From assembly GCF_000428785.1 (NCBI RefSeq), contig NZ_AUAP01000001.1, positions 62,001-126,000 of the forward strand: a DNA stretch of 64,000 nucleotides, read 5' to 3'. The DNA comes from Conchiformibius kuhniae DSM 17694 (lineage in GTDB: Bacteria; Pseudomonadota; Gammaproteobacteria; Burkholderiales; Neisseriaceae). The position numbers and the translations under genes are program-made. The first letter of the stretch is position 1, and each line of letters starts with the position of its first letter. The notes under the pieces were generated by a model. It saw only the letters and a list, made by a program, of their open reading frames with translations. It ran no database searches and was not told the origin of the DNA. Shown piece after piece: positions 8,620 to 18,733 of the stretch.

Positions 8620-9504
8620 ATGCACATTCACACCCATTACGACAATCTGCAACTGCCACAAACCGCCACCGATGCCGAAATCCGCCAAGCGTACCGCCGC
8701 CTGTCCAAACGCTACCACCCCGATTTGAACGCCGACCCGGACGCACACCGCATCATGCAGTTAATCAACCGCGCCTACGAAGTTTTGTCCGACCCGTCCA
8801 GCCGTGCCGAACACGACCGTTGGATACGGGCGCAATACCGCCGCCAATACGAAGTCATGCCGCAGCCGATTACCTACTACTATGCTGCCGAAGCCGCCGC
8901 GCCGCCCGCCAAGCCCGCCCTGCGCCAGACCAAACTGCTCCTGCTGCTTTCCGCCCTGACCCTGCTGCTGGCGGTATTCGCATTTTGGCTCGGCTTGGGC
9001 TGGCTGCAACGCCCGCCGCCCGCGCCTGTTGCCGCCCCGCCCAGCGCCCAACCCATTCACATCAACATCGGCGTGCAAGGCGCGGCCGCCCCCGACACCG
9101 CCCCGCCCGAACTGCCGCCCGCCCCTGCCGCCGACTACAACCGCCCCGCCGCCGCCCCCAACGGCAGCGCGTGGCCCGAAGAATCCGGCTACATCCACGG
9201 CTACCCGATTATCAGTGGCACGGGCAGCAGCACCATCTACGCCGACAACGTCCGCAACTCGTCAGACGTGTTCGCCCGACTCTACGAAAAACACAACCCG
9301 CAGCCCCTGCGCACCTTCTTCCTGCAAGAGCGCAGCGAACTGCCCCTGAACAACCTTGACACGGGTGAATACTTCATCCGCTACCAGCAACTGGACAACG
9401 GCGAATTTCTCGACAGCGAAAGCATCGCCGTCAGCGAAAACGGACAAAAAGCCACCATCTACCTGCAACGCGGCAAAGCCCCCGCCCCCAAGCTGCACGA
9501 CTAA
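8620..9504 (+). CDS. DnaJ-domain membrane protein
   Basis: This 294-residue protein starts with a J domain (residues 7-68) carrying the HPD motif at 33-35 in RYHPDLN, the element that stimulates DnaK ATPase. One membrane segment follows (about 105-128, LLLLLSALTLLLAVFAFWLGL). After it comes a Pro/Ala-rich linker and a C-terminal domain of about 100 residues that I do not recognise (YIHGYPIISGTGSSTIYADN and on). The predicted topology puts the J domain in the cytoplasm and the tail in the periplasm. It lacks the Gly/Phe and zinc-finger parts of true DnaJ, so it is a specialised co-chaperone. The ATG at 8620 directly precedes the J domain. Confidence 0.85.
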   Translation: MHIHTHYDNLQLPQTATDAEIRQAYRRLSKRYHPDLNADPDAHRIMQLINRAYEVLSDPSSRAEHDRWIRAQYRRQYEVMPQPITYYYAAEAAAPPAKPALRQTKLLLLLSALTLLLAVFAFWLGLGWLQRPPPAPVAAPPSAQPIHINIGVQGAAAPDTAPPELPPAPAADYNRPAAAPNGSAWPEESGYIHGYPIISGTGSSTIYADNVRNSSDVFARLYEKHNPQPLRTFFLQERSELPLNNLDTGEYFIRYQQLDNGEFLDSESIAVSENGQKATIYLQRGKAPAPKLHD

Positions 9505-9515
9505 AACAGCACACT

Positions 9516-9545
9516 CCCTCCCCCGTAAACGGGGGAGGGAATATT
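9516..9545 (+). terminator. Terminator after the DnaJ-domain gene
   Basis: The perfect stem CCCTCCCCCG (9516-9525) / CGGGGGAGGG (9530-9539) has a four-base loop and is followed by AATATTTTGG. It lies between convergent genes. Confidence 0.65.
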
Positions 9546-9568
9546 TTGGATTTCAAACAGCCCGCATT

Positions 9569-11323
9569 TCACACGTCCGTCTTGTCCACCAAACCTTCCG
9601 CAATCTCCGCCGGTTTGAAGCGCACCGACTGCGGATACGGATAAAAATCGTCCAACTCCCCGCGCAGCAAACGCTCCTTTTTCTCCTGCCAAAATTCCGG
9701 CGTGAGCAAATCGGCATGATGCTGCATAAACACCTCGCGCACATCGGGTTCGCCCAACAAAAACGGCGCAAATTCTTCCGGAAAAACATCGCCCTTATGC
9801 ACGGGATACCACACTTCCCCCGACAGCTCCATTTCGGGATTCGGCGCGGGCGGAATGCGGCGGAATTGGCAATCGGTCATGTACTCGATTTCATCGTAAT
9901 CGTAAAAAATCACCCGCCCGAAACGGGTCATGCCGAAGTTTTTATACAGCATATCGCCCGGAAAAATATTCGCCGAAGCCAATTCTTTCAAAGCAAAACC
10001 GTAATCAATCACGGCGGCGGCTTTTTGTTCGGGCGTGGCTGCCTGCATAAACAAATTCAAAGGCTTAAGCCGGTATTCAATATAAACGTGCTTAATCACC
10101 ACCCAATCTTCCGACTCTTCCATTTGCGAGGGCGCAAGTTCGCGCATTTCCTGCAAAAACGCTTCGCTGCATCGCGCTTTCGGCAAGGCAACATTGGAAA
10201 ACTCCAGCGTGTCCGCCATGCGCCCCACGCGGTCGTGTTTTTTCACCAACAAATATTTTTGCCGCACATATTCGCGGTCAAAATCCTTGTTTGCGCCGAA
10301 AACGTCTTTAATCACCTTGAAAACATAGGGGAAAGACGGCAGCGTAAACACCGTCATCACCAAACCCTTGATGCCCGGCGCGGGAATAAATTGGTCGTCT
10401 GAATGGCGCAAATGCTGCAAAAATTCGCGCCAAAAGATGTTTTTGCCCTGTTTGTGCAAGCCGAGCAGGGTGTAAAAATCGCCGTCATTACGCATCGGCA
10501 GCATTTTCCGCAAAAAGCGCACATAGCTGCTGGGCACGGGCATGTCCACTAAAAAATAAGAACGCGCAAAGGAAAACAGCACGGAAATCTGTTGCGGGTC
10601 AAACAGTGCGGCATCGACCACCAGCCTGCCTTTGCCGTTGCGGACAACGGGCAGGGCAAAGGGGTGGGAATGGTTGCCGTTGATGATGCGCCCGAAAATA
10701 TAGGCGGATTTGTTGCGGTAAAACGGCGAGTGAAGCACTTGAATGTGCAGGTTTAATTCTTGAGGCGGCCATTCTTGGCAACTTCGCAGGTGGGCGCGGG
10801 CGGCTTGCAGAATATTGGCGATGTCGCGCTTCAAACAGGCAAACGGCGTGCGCCAGCCGAAATGACAGAGCAGGTGTTTCAGGCAGCCTGCCAAACCTTC
10901 CGCTTTCGGATAAAACGATACGAATGTGGGCGCATCGCCGTCAATGTATTCGGTGCTGGTGGCGGGCTTGAGAAACAGGTGTTCGTTGTTGTAATAGCGT
11001 TTGTCCAGCAGCTTGGTGGACACGGAATTGAAAAAGGTTTCCGCCAATTCGGGCTGCGGGTGGTTGATGAGCAGGGCGATGTATTCGCGTTTGGCTTCCG
11101 CCCAAGCGTGGTCTTGCACGGCGGCGGTTTGGCGCAGCAGGGAAACGGTTTCGTCCACGCGCTCGTCATACATTTGAATGCGGTCGGTGCCGAGCTGTTG
11201 AATGCCGTGCCAATCGCCCGCGTCAAACAGGGCTTTGGCGGCGGACGATTTGGCGCGGAACAGGGTGTAGTGTTTGTTGAAACCGGCAAGGACGGCGGCG
11301 GCGATGGTTTGGGCGTTGCTCAT
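9569..11323 (-). CDS. aceK: Isocitrate dehydrogenase kinase/phosphatase
   Basis: This 584-residue protein matches AceK in length and across its whole sequence. AceK phosphorylates and dephosphorylates isocitrate dehydrogenase, diverting isocitrate into the glyoxylate shunt. The protein-kinase-like half shows the nucleotide-binding segment KGLVMTVFTLPSFPYVFKVI and the catalytic/metal region IFPGDMLYKNFG ... VIFYDYDEIEY. The ATG at 11323 (MSNAQTIAAAV) was preferred to one six codons upstream. A perfect uptake word lies inside (10878-10889). No aceA or aceB lies nearby, so the pathway partners must be elsewhere. A mobile repeat occupies its upstream region. Confidence 0.93.
   Translation of the reverse strand: MSNAQTIAAAVLAGFNKHYTLFRAKSSAAKALFDAGDWHGIQQLGTDRIQMYDERVDETVSLLRQTAAVQDHAWAEAKREYIALLINHPQPELAETFFNSVSTKLLDKRYYNNEHLFLKPATSTEYIDGDAPTFVSFYPKAEGLAGCLKHLLCHFGWRTPFACLKRDIANILQAARAHLRSCQEWPPQELNLHIQVLHSPFYRNKSAYIFGRIINGNHSHPFALPVVRNGKGRLVVDAALFDPQQISVLFSFARSYFLVDMPVPSSYVRFLRKMLPMRNDGDFYTLLGLHKQGKNIFWREFLQHLRHSDDQFIPAPGIKGLVMTVFTLPSFPYVFKVIKDVFGANKDFDREYVRQKYLLVKKHDRVGRMADTLEFSNVALPKARCSEAFLQEMRELAPSQMEESEDWVVIKHVYIEYRLKPLNLFMQAATPEQKAAAVIDYGFALKELASANIFPGDMLYKNFGMTRFGRVIFYDYDEIEYMTDCQFRRIPPAPNPEMELSGEVWYPVHKGDVFPEEFAPFLLGEPDVREVFMQHHADLLTPEFWQEKKERLLRGELDDFYPYPQSVRFKPAEIAEGLVDKTDV
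10878..10889 (-). other. DNA uptake word (AGGCTGCCTGAA) inside aceK
   Basis: A perfect 12-base match on the minus strand. Such words promote uptake of kin DNA in Neisseriaceae through ComP binding (family knowledge). Confidence 0.85.
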
Positions 11324-11369
11324 GGTAAAAATCCAATCCAATCAAAAATAAACAATACGGCTCTGACCA

Positions 11370-11586
11370 AGGCGTGTCATTATTTAAATTTTTATACTGA
11401 AAACCGGCATGATACAAAAAACGCCGTCATTCCCGCAAATGCGGGAAGCCACTGCACGATAACCTGCAAGCAGTGTTTTATCAAGGTTTTTCGTGCTCCG
11501 ACTTGGATTTTCGCCTGCGCGGGCATGACAGCAGTTTTATATTGAACTGATTTTCATGATAAAAATTTAAATGATGACGCGCCCTA
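11370..11586. repeat. Palindromic mobile repeat, copy A (most complete)
   Basis: About 217 bases with terminal inverted repeats of about 35 bases. The left end reads GGCGTGTCATTATTTAAATT; the right end, inverted, reads TAGGGCGCGTCATCATTTAA. Inside are two smaller palindromes of dRS3 type (CATTCCCGCAAATGCGGGAA and CGCCTGCGCGGGCATGAC). It contains no open frame. The right end supplies the TAG stop of the small gene at 11584-11817. Confidence 0.85.
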
Positions 11587-11817
11587 ACCGTGTCGGGGCG
11601 ATGGCAACGGTTGCTGTACCAACACCACGCCGCGCACCTGCCAAAAATGGTGCTGCGCCCGTTTCGGGCAAAGCTGCGGCGGCAGTGCCACCGCCAACAT
11701 ATTCGGCGCGGCGCCGGCGCGGTAAACCAAGCGTGCGCCGCATTCCGCCACCGCCGCCAACAGCGCGGCGGCATTGGTGTCGGGGTCGTGCCAAATCAAC
11801 AGTTCGCAAGTGTGCAT
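11584..11817 (-). CDS. Small protein of unknown function
   Basis: This 77-residue protein begins MHTCELLIWHDPDTNAAALL and continues with a conserved-looking core (YRAGAAPNMLAVALPPQL, RGVVLVQQPLP). I do not recognise a family. The start at 11817 is supported by an AAAGGA ribosome-binding site nine bases upstream; longer starts lack one. It has no signal peptide. The stop codon TAG is formed by the terminal TAG of repeat copy A, so the present C-terminus (PSPRHG) may be slightly changed from the original. It lies between a hairpin terminator and the repeat and is probably transcribed alone. Confidence 0.6.
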   Translation of the reverse strand: MHTCELLIWHDPDTNAAALLAAVAECGARLVYRAGAAPNMLAVALPPQLCPKRAQHHFWQVRGVVLVQQPLPSPRHG

Positions 11818-11911
11818 GGGCGGTCGTCCTTTCGGGTGTGCCGCCCGATGTTTACGGCGGCGCGGAACAATCAAACATGGTGCTGCTGCTTCGGATAATG
11901 CTTTAAAAATG

Positions 11912-11938
11912 TTCAGGCAGCTTTGCGGGCTGCCTGAA
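11912..11938 (-). terminator. Hairpin made of two inverted uptake words
   Basis: TTCAGGCAGC (11912-11921) and GCTGCCTGAA (11929-11938) form a 10-bp stem with a 7-base loop. On the minus strand the following bases are CATTTTTAAAG, giving a T-run, so it can end transcripts from the DUF3108 gene at 12093. Inverted uptake-word pairs as terminators are well known in Neisseriaceae. Confidence 0.75.
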
Positions 11939-11975
11939 AGCAGGTATTTCTGATAAGACTGAATAAATTACCAAG

Positions 11976-12085
11976 ATAGCGCCGTCATTCCCGCGCCGGC
12001 GGGAATCCGTTTTCACCATTCGAAACCATTATTTTCAACGGAATGATTGGGGATTTCCGCCAGCGCGGGCATGACGGGGCGTCAT
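11976..12085. repeat. Palindromic mobile repeat, copy B
   Basis: About 110 bases with the dRS3-type cores GTCATTCCCGCGCCGGCGGG and CCGCCAGCGCGGGCATGACG. Its outer ends are worn. It directly follows the DUF3108 gene on the minus strand. Confidence 0.75.
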
Positions 12086-12092
12086 AATAAAA

Positions 12093-12758
12093 TCAAGGTT
12101 TCACGGCTTTGCCGTTGATGGTAACGGATTTGAGCGTCAAGTTGTATTTTTTACCGCCGTCCTGATAGGTAATCACGGCGGGAACGTTGTTCAGCGCGGG
12201 CACAAAAGCGTAATAAACCGTGTCATCGCCGCGTTTGACGTGAAATTGGTTTACAGCCGTCTGCCCGCCGCCGATATTCATCTGCTTGCTGCCCGCCTTG
12301 CTGATACCATTGAGCGGATAGAGTTTTTTGCCGTTGGTGATGCTTAAATTGGCGGGAAGCTGCCCGTCTGCAAACGCCATCTGCCACGACAGGGTAAACA
12401 AATCCATCACATTCCCCGATACGGTGCGGCTTTGCGGCGGCTCGCCCGCTTTGCCGTAGCTGGCTTTGTTGCCGGAAAACTGTGCCGAAGCGTAGGTTTT
12501 GCCGTTGCGCACGTCGCGGTAGTAAGCGGGTTTCAATTGGTTGCCGACAATTTTGCCGCCGCTTTCAAAACGGATTTTGTACATCGGCACATTGATTTGC
12601 GCGGCAACGGTGTAGTTGTCGCCCGTGCGCTTAAACGTCATGGTGGCGGGAATGCCGTAGCTGCCGCTATATTGCAGTGTGGCGGTTTGCGGAATGGGCG
12701 CGGCGTGCGCCGACAGGGCGGCACACAGGCTGATGCAGAAAATTGTGCGTGTGAACAT
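12093..12758 (-). CDS. DUF3108-type exported protein
   Basis: This 221-residue protein begins with a clear Sec signal peptide (MFTRTIFCISLCAALSAHAA, cleavage after residue 20) and has no lipobox Cys. The mature part is rich in beta strands (LQYSGSYGIPATMTFKRTGD, YTVAAQINVPMYKIRFESGG) and ends with a conserved YKLTLKS-like strand; this pattern matches DUF3108 proteins, a periplasmic family of unknown function common in betaproteobacteria. I chose the ATG at 12758 because it begins at the signal peptide. It is followed by repeat copy B and the uptake-word hairpin, and lies downstream of the Slam-like gene on the same strand. Confidence 0.8.
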   Translation of the reverse strand: MFTRTIFCISLCAALSAHAAPIPQTATLQYSGSYGIPATMTFKRTGDNYTVAAQINVPMYKIRFESGGKIVGNQLKPAYYRDVRNGKTYASAQFSGNKASYGKAGEPPQSRTVSGNVMDLFTLSWQMAFADGQLPANLSITNGKKLYPLNGISKAGSKQMNIGGGQTAVNQFHVKRGDDTVYYAFVPALNNVPAVITYQDGGKKYNLTLKSVTINGKAVKP

Positions 12759-12867
12759 GGGTTTGCCTTGATTTTGGAAAAAATCCCAATGTAGCACGGG
12801 CAAGTGTTAAGAAACAGACGTTTTGGGTAAGCGTTTGGCGGATTTGGGTAAGGGCGGCTGTTGCCGT

Positions 12868-14292
12868 TTAAATCGATTTTGCCAAGCGTATGAAACCGTA
12901 GGCTTTTTGGTAGTCGTACATGAAATGGTTGCTGCGGTTTTTTTGGTACACGCCCACCAAGCGCGGGGTGATGCCCCAAAATTTGATGTTGTTGTGCCAC
13001 ACGCTGAAGGAAAGGCTGTATTCGGTGTCGCGGCGGGTGATGTTGAAAAAGTCGGCGGCATCGTAGCGGCGCAGGGCGGCGGCAGCGTGTACGGAGGTGT
13101 TCAGCCCTTTGCCCCATGTTTGCCCCCAAGTGGCGCGAAGGTTGCGGCGGCGGTAGGCGTCGCTGGGGTCTTGGGCGCGTTTGCGGGCAAAATCGGTGCC
13201 GATGCCCAAGCGGCTGCGCGGGGTAACAACCCACGTCAAATCTGCCGAAGCGTTGAACGATGCGCCGTCCAGAAAGCGGCGGCGGTCGTGGCGCAGGCGT
13301 GCGGCTTCGCCCGCAAAGGACAAGTGGGCGCGTTTGCCCAAGTGGCGGCTGTGTTCGATGCGCAGCCCTTTTTCGGCGGCGTAGCGGCTGCCACTGTACC
13401 AACGCCGTTCGTAATAGGGCATCAGGGCGCTTTGGCTGCGGGCGCTGCGGTAGGCGGGGCCGGCTTGGGCGCGGACGTTCAGTTCATCGTATTTGGAGTG
13501 TTCCCAATAGTCTCTGCCGTTGAGCGATAGGGCGGTGCGGATGCGGTGGTTTTTGGGCAGCATCCAGTCTTTTTCGGCTTCGGCGCGGTAGGCGAAGCCT
13601 TGCACGGCTTCGGGCTTGGGCAATTCGATGGTGCCGCTTCCGCGTTTGATGACCCGTTGTTTGGGTGTGTTGTTGATGTTGGCATCGCGGACGTAGTGTC
13701 CGCCCGCGTGAATGTGCCAACGGCGGCGTTCGGCGATGGCGGCGCGGGCGTTTGCCACCGATGCGGCGGTGCGTTCGGGCAGGGCGGGGTCGGCGGCGAT
13801 GTCGGCAAGCAGGGCATCGGCATCGCGGTTTTGGTGGTCGCGGGTGAGTGCGGCAGCCAAATTCAGGCGCACCACAGGCATATCGGGTTCGTGTGCGAGT
13901 GCATTGCGGTAGTGGGCGGCGGCGCGGCCGGGATGTTGCGCCTGTTCTGCCAACGCCGCTTGTGCCAATTCAATCAGCACTTTGTCGCCGCGTTGGGCTT
14001 CGGGCAAACGCAGATACAGGGGCAGCAGCAGTTTGATGTTGTCGGGGTGTTGGCGCAAGACGGCGGCGGTGAGGGCGCGGTGCAGCAAACGGGGCTGCCG
14101 TGCCAATTCGTCTGCGGAAAGCTTTATGGTGTGGGCTTGGGGCGGTGCGGGCGGGGTTGCCGTTGCGGGCGGTTCGGCACGGATTTCAGGCGCGGGGTCG
14201 GGCAAAGGTTCGGGACGGGCGGGGGGTGTCGGGCTGTGTTCTGCCCAAGCGGCAACGGGCAGCAGCAACATCAGACAGGGTGTGGTTTTCAT
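12868..14292 (-). CDS. Slam-type outer-membrane protein (surface lipoprotein assembly modulator, DUF560)
   Basis: This 474-residue protein has a signal peptide (MKTTPCLMLLLPVAAWA), a Pro-rich linker, a TPR-like helical part (about 60-195, including QHPGRAAAHYRNALAHEPDM) and a C-terminal beta barrel of alternating strands (about 200-474) ending in KAYGFIRLAKSI. This order matches Slam proteins, which move lipoproteins such as TbpB across the outer membrane. The barrel strands WHIHAGGHYVRDANINN and RRWYSGSRYAAEKGLRIEHS resemble DUF560. Slam genes often sit beside their client lipoprotein; none is present here, and the neighbouring DUF3108 protein has no lipobox. The client is therefore unknown. 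Confidence 0.8.
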   Translation of the reverse strand: MKTTPCLMLLLPVAAWAEHSPTPPARPEPLPDPAPEIRAEPPATATPPAPPQAHTIKLSADELARQPRLLHRALTAAVLRQHPDNIKLLLPLYLRLPEAQRGDKVLIELAQAALAEQAQHPGRAAAHYRNALAHEPDMPVVRLNLAAALTRDHQNRDADALLADIAADPALPERTAASVANARAAIAERRRWHIHAGGHYVRDANINNTPKQRVIKRGSGTIELPKPEAVQGFAYRAEAEKDWMLPKNHRIRTALSLNGRDYWEHSKYDELNVRAQAGPAYRSARSQSALMPYYERRWYSGSRYAAEKGLRIEHSRHLGKRAHLSFAGEAARLRHDRRRFLDGASFNASADLTWVVTPRSRLGIGTDFARKRAQDPSDAYRRRNLRATWGQTWGKGLNTSVHAAAALRRYDAADFFNITRRDTEYSLSFSVWHNNIKFWGITPRLVGVYQKNRSNHFMYDYQKAYGFIRLAKSI

Positions 14293-14359
14293 GGCAATTC
14301 CTTGTTGGCGTGAGCTTCCGCCGTGCGGGGCGGCGGTTTTTCATCGGGTGGCGGCGGGT

Positions 14360-14420
14360 TGGGATTTCCGCCCGTGCGGCAATAGCGATGCCGTGTTTTT
14401 CGGTCAATTGATGACACGCC
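14360..14420. repeat. Palindromic mobile repeat, degenerate half copy C
   Basis: Only the right half remains: a worn core (GGGATTTCCGCCCGTGCGGC) and the end CGGTCAATTGATGACACGCC. This end abuts the murU stop codon (TGA directly followed by GGCGTGTCATC on the minus strand). Confidence 0.6.
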
Positions 14421-15218
<798 letters not shown>

Positions 15219-15222
15219 TCAC

Positions 15223-15420
15223 CGGGCGTGTCGCCAATTGACCAAAAAACCTCTGCACCGTTATGCCCGCGCCGGCGGGAATCCGACAACACATTCAAAC
15301 AAACTTTGAAAAATCATTGCTTGCAGGTTATCGGGCAGTGGATTCCTGCATTCGCGGGAATGACGGCAGTTTTTTTATTAAACTGATTTAAATTGAAAAT
15401 TTAATTGATGACGCGCCCTA
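15223..15420. repeat. Palindromic mobile repeat, copy D
   Basis: About 198 bases. The left end is GGGCGTGTCGCCAATTGACC, the cores are GCCCGCGCCGGCGGGAATCC and CCTGCATTCGCGGGAATGAC, and the right end TTAATTGATGACGCGCCCTA lies four bases before the gnd stop codon. Confidence 0.85.
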
Positions 15421-15424
15421 AATT

Positions 15425-16873
<1,449 letters not shown>

Positions 16874-17066
16874 GTTCTTTTCCTTCACACGGTAAAAGAT
16901 GCGCACTTTACCCGATTGCCGCGCCTTCCGACACCGTTTGCGGGCGGTTTTTCGTCAATATGATGATTGGTTTCGGTTTTTCGTGGCGGGGCATTTGGCG
17001 GTTGCGCGTTGGGGCAATCGCGGCTACAGTATGGCGGTTTTGTGGAGATTGAAAGGAGTGTGTGCC

Positions 17067-18545
17067 GTGAATGCGTTGCCACAGGATTTGTTCAAACAGC
17101 AGGCGTATGTGGGCGGGGAGTGGACACAGGCGCAAGACGGTGCGGTGTTGCCGGTGTGCAATCCCGCAGACGGTGTGCTGTTGGGCAGTGTGCCGGCGTT
17201 GGGCGCGGCAGAAACGGCGGCGGCGGTGGCATCTGCCGAAGCGGCGTTGCCGGCGTGGCGCGGTTTGCCCGCCAAAGTCCGCAGCCGTCTGCTCAAACGC
17301 TGGTTTGATTTGATTACCGCCCGCCAGCGCGATTTGGCGTGGCTGCTGACTTTGGAGCAGGGTAAGCCGCTTGCCGAAGCGCAAAGCGAAATTGCCTACG
17401 GCGCGTCTTACATCGAATGGTTTGCCGAAGAAGCCAAGCGGGTGTGCGGCGACACGCTGCCCGCGCCCGTTACCGGTCAGCGCGTGCTGGTGTTCAAACA
17501 GGCGGTGGGCGTGTGCGCTGCCGTTACGCCGTGGAATTTTCCCAATGCCATGATTGCCCGCAAAGCCGCGCCCGCTTTGGCGGCGGGCTGTACTTTTGTC
17601 GTCCGTCCCGCTTCGCAAACGCCGTTTTCCGCGCTGGCGTTGGCGGAATTGGCGCATCAGGCGGGCATTCCCGCAGGGGTGTTCAACGTGGTAACGGGCG
17701 ATGCCGACACGGTCGGACGGGTATTGACCGAACATCCGTCCGTACGCAAATTCAGTTTTACCGGCTCGACCGCAGTCGGGCGCAAGCTGATGGCGCAATG
17801 CGCTTCAACCGTGAAAAAAATCTCGTTGGAATTGGGCGGCAACGCGCCGTTTATCGTGTTTGACGATGCCGATTTGCCCGCCGCCGTTGCCGGTGCGGTG
17901 GCGGCGAAATTCCGCAACGCCGGACAAACCTGCATTTGCGCCAACCGCATTTACGTGCAGAAAAACATCTATCCCGCTTTTGCCGAAGCCTTTACCCGCG
18001 CCGTTTCCGCTTTGCGCGTGGGCAAAGGCACGGACGAAAGCAGCCACATCGGGCCTTTGATTGACGGCAAAGCCCTGCGGCGCACGCAGGATTTGCTCGC
18101 CGATGCCCGCGCACGCGGCGGACGCGTATTGTGCGGCGGCACGCACGAAGGCGCGTTTTTCGCCCCCACCGTGCTGGCAGACGCGCACGATGAGATGCGT
18201 TTGGCGCACGAAGAAATCTTTGCGCCGCTTGCCCCTCTGTTTTGCTTTGACGGCGAAGCCGAAGTGTTGCGCCGCGCCAACGCCACCGAATACGGCTTGG
18301 CAGCCTATGTGTACAGCCGCGATTTGGCACGGGTGTTCCGCGTTTCCGAAGCGTTGGAATACGGCATGGTCGGGGTCAATACCGGCGTGATTTCCAACGA
18401 AGCCGCGCCCTTCGGCGGCATCAAGCAATCGGGCATCGGGCGCGAAGGCTCGCGCTACGGCTTGGACGAATATTTGGAAATCAAATATGTGGCGGTGGAC
18501 GGGCTTTCCGCCGGTGCGGATGCGGGCGGGGCATGCGCCGACTGA
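17067..18545 (+). CDS. gabD: NAD(P)+-dependent succinate-semialdehyde dehydrogenase
   Basis: This 492-residue aldehyde dehydrogenase oxidises succinate semialdehyde to succinate. It has the cofactor-binding TPWNFPNAMIARK, the FTGSTAVGRKL turn, the general-base motif LELGGNAPFIVF and the catalytic Cys in GQTCICANR; the double Cys (CIC) is typical of GabD. The start is a GTG at 17067, placed eight bases after AAAGGAG (17052-17058); no in-frame ATG has a comparable site. A hairpin follows, but it belongs to the gene on the other strand. No gabT lies nearby. Confidence 0.92.
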   Translation: MNALPQDLFKQQAYVGGEWTQAQDGAVLPVCNPADGVLLGSVPALGAAETAAAVASAEAALPAWRGLPAKVRSRLLKRWFDLITARQRDLAWLLTLEQGKPLAEAQSEIAYGASYIEWFAEEAKRVCGDTLPAPVTGQRVLVFKQAVGVCAAVTPWNFPNAMIARKAAPALAAGCTFVVRPASQTPFSALALAELAHQAGIPAGVFNVVTGDADTVGRVLTEHPSVRKFSFTGSTAVGRKLMAQCASTVKKISLELGGNAPFIVFDDADLPAAVAGAVAAKFRNAGQTCICANRIYVQKNIYPAFAEAFTRAVSALRVGKGTDESSHIGPLIDGKALRRTQDLLADARARGGRVLCGGTHEGAFFAPTVLADAHDEMRLAHEEIFAPLAPLFCFDGEAEVLRRANATEYGLAAYVYSRDLARVFRVSEALEYGMVGVNTGVISNEAAPFGGIKQSGIGREGSRYGLDEYLEIKYVAVDGLSAGADAGGACAD

Positions 18546-18565
18546 GCGTTGCCGCACCACGCCCG

Positions 18566-18602
18566 CAAAAAACTGCCTGCCGAAGATGATTCGGCAGGCA
18601 GT
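18566..18602 (-). terminator. Terminator of the repeat-rich surface protein gene
   Basis: The perfect 12-bp stem ACTGCCTGCCGA (18572-18583) / TCGGCAGGCAGT (18591-18602), read on the minus strand, ends in TTTTTTGCGGG. The remaining 130 bases to the stop at 18734 show nothing else. Confidence 0.8.
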
Positions 18603-18733
18603 GGCATGATGATTGTCAATGTTCTTTAATTTTCACACGGCATCGGTTCACCTTTTCTGAAAAATAAATCACATCAACGATATTCATACGCATCAGCGCA
18701 TGACGGTATGGTTATTTTACGGTCAAGAGCCGA

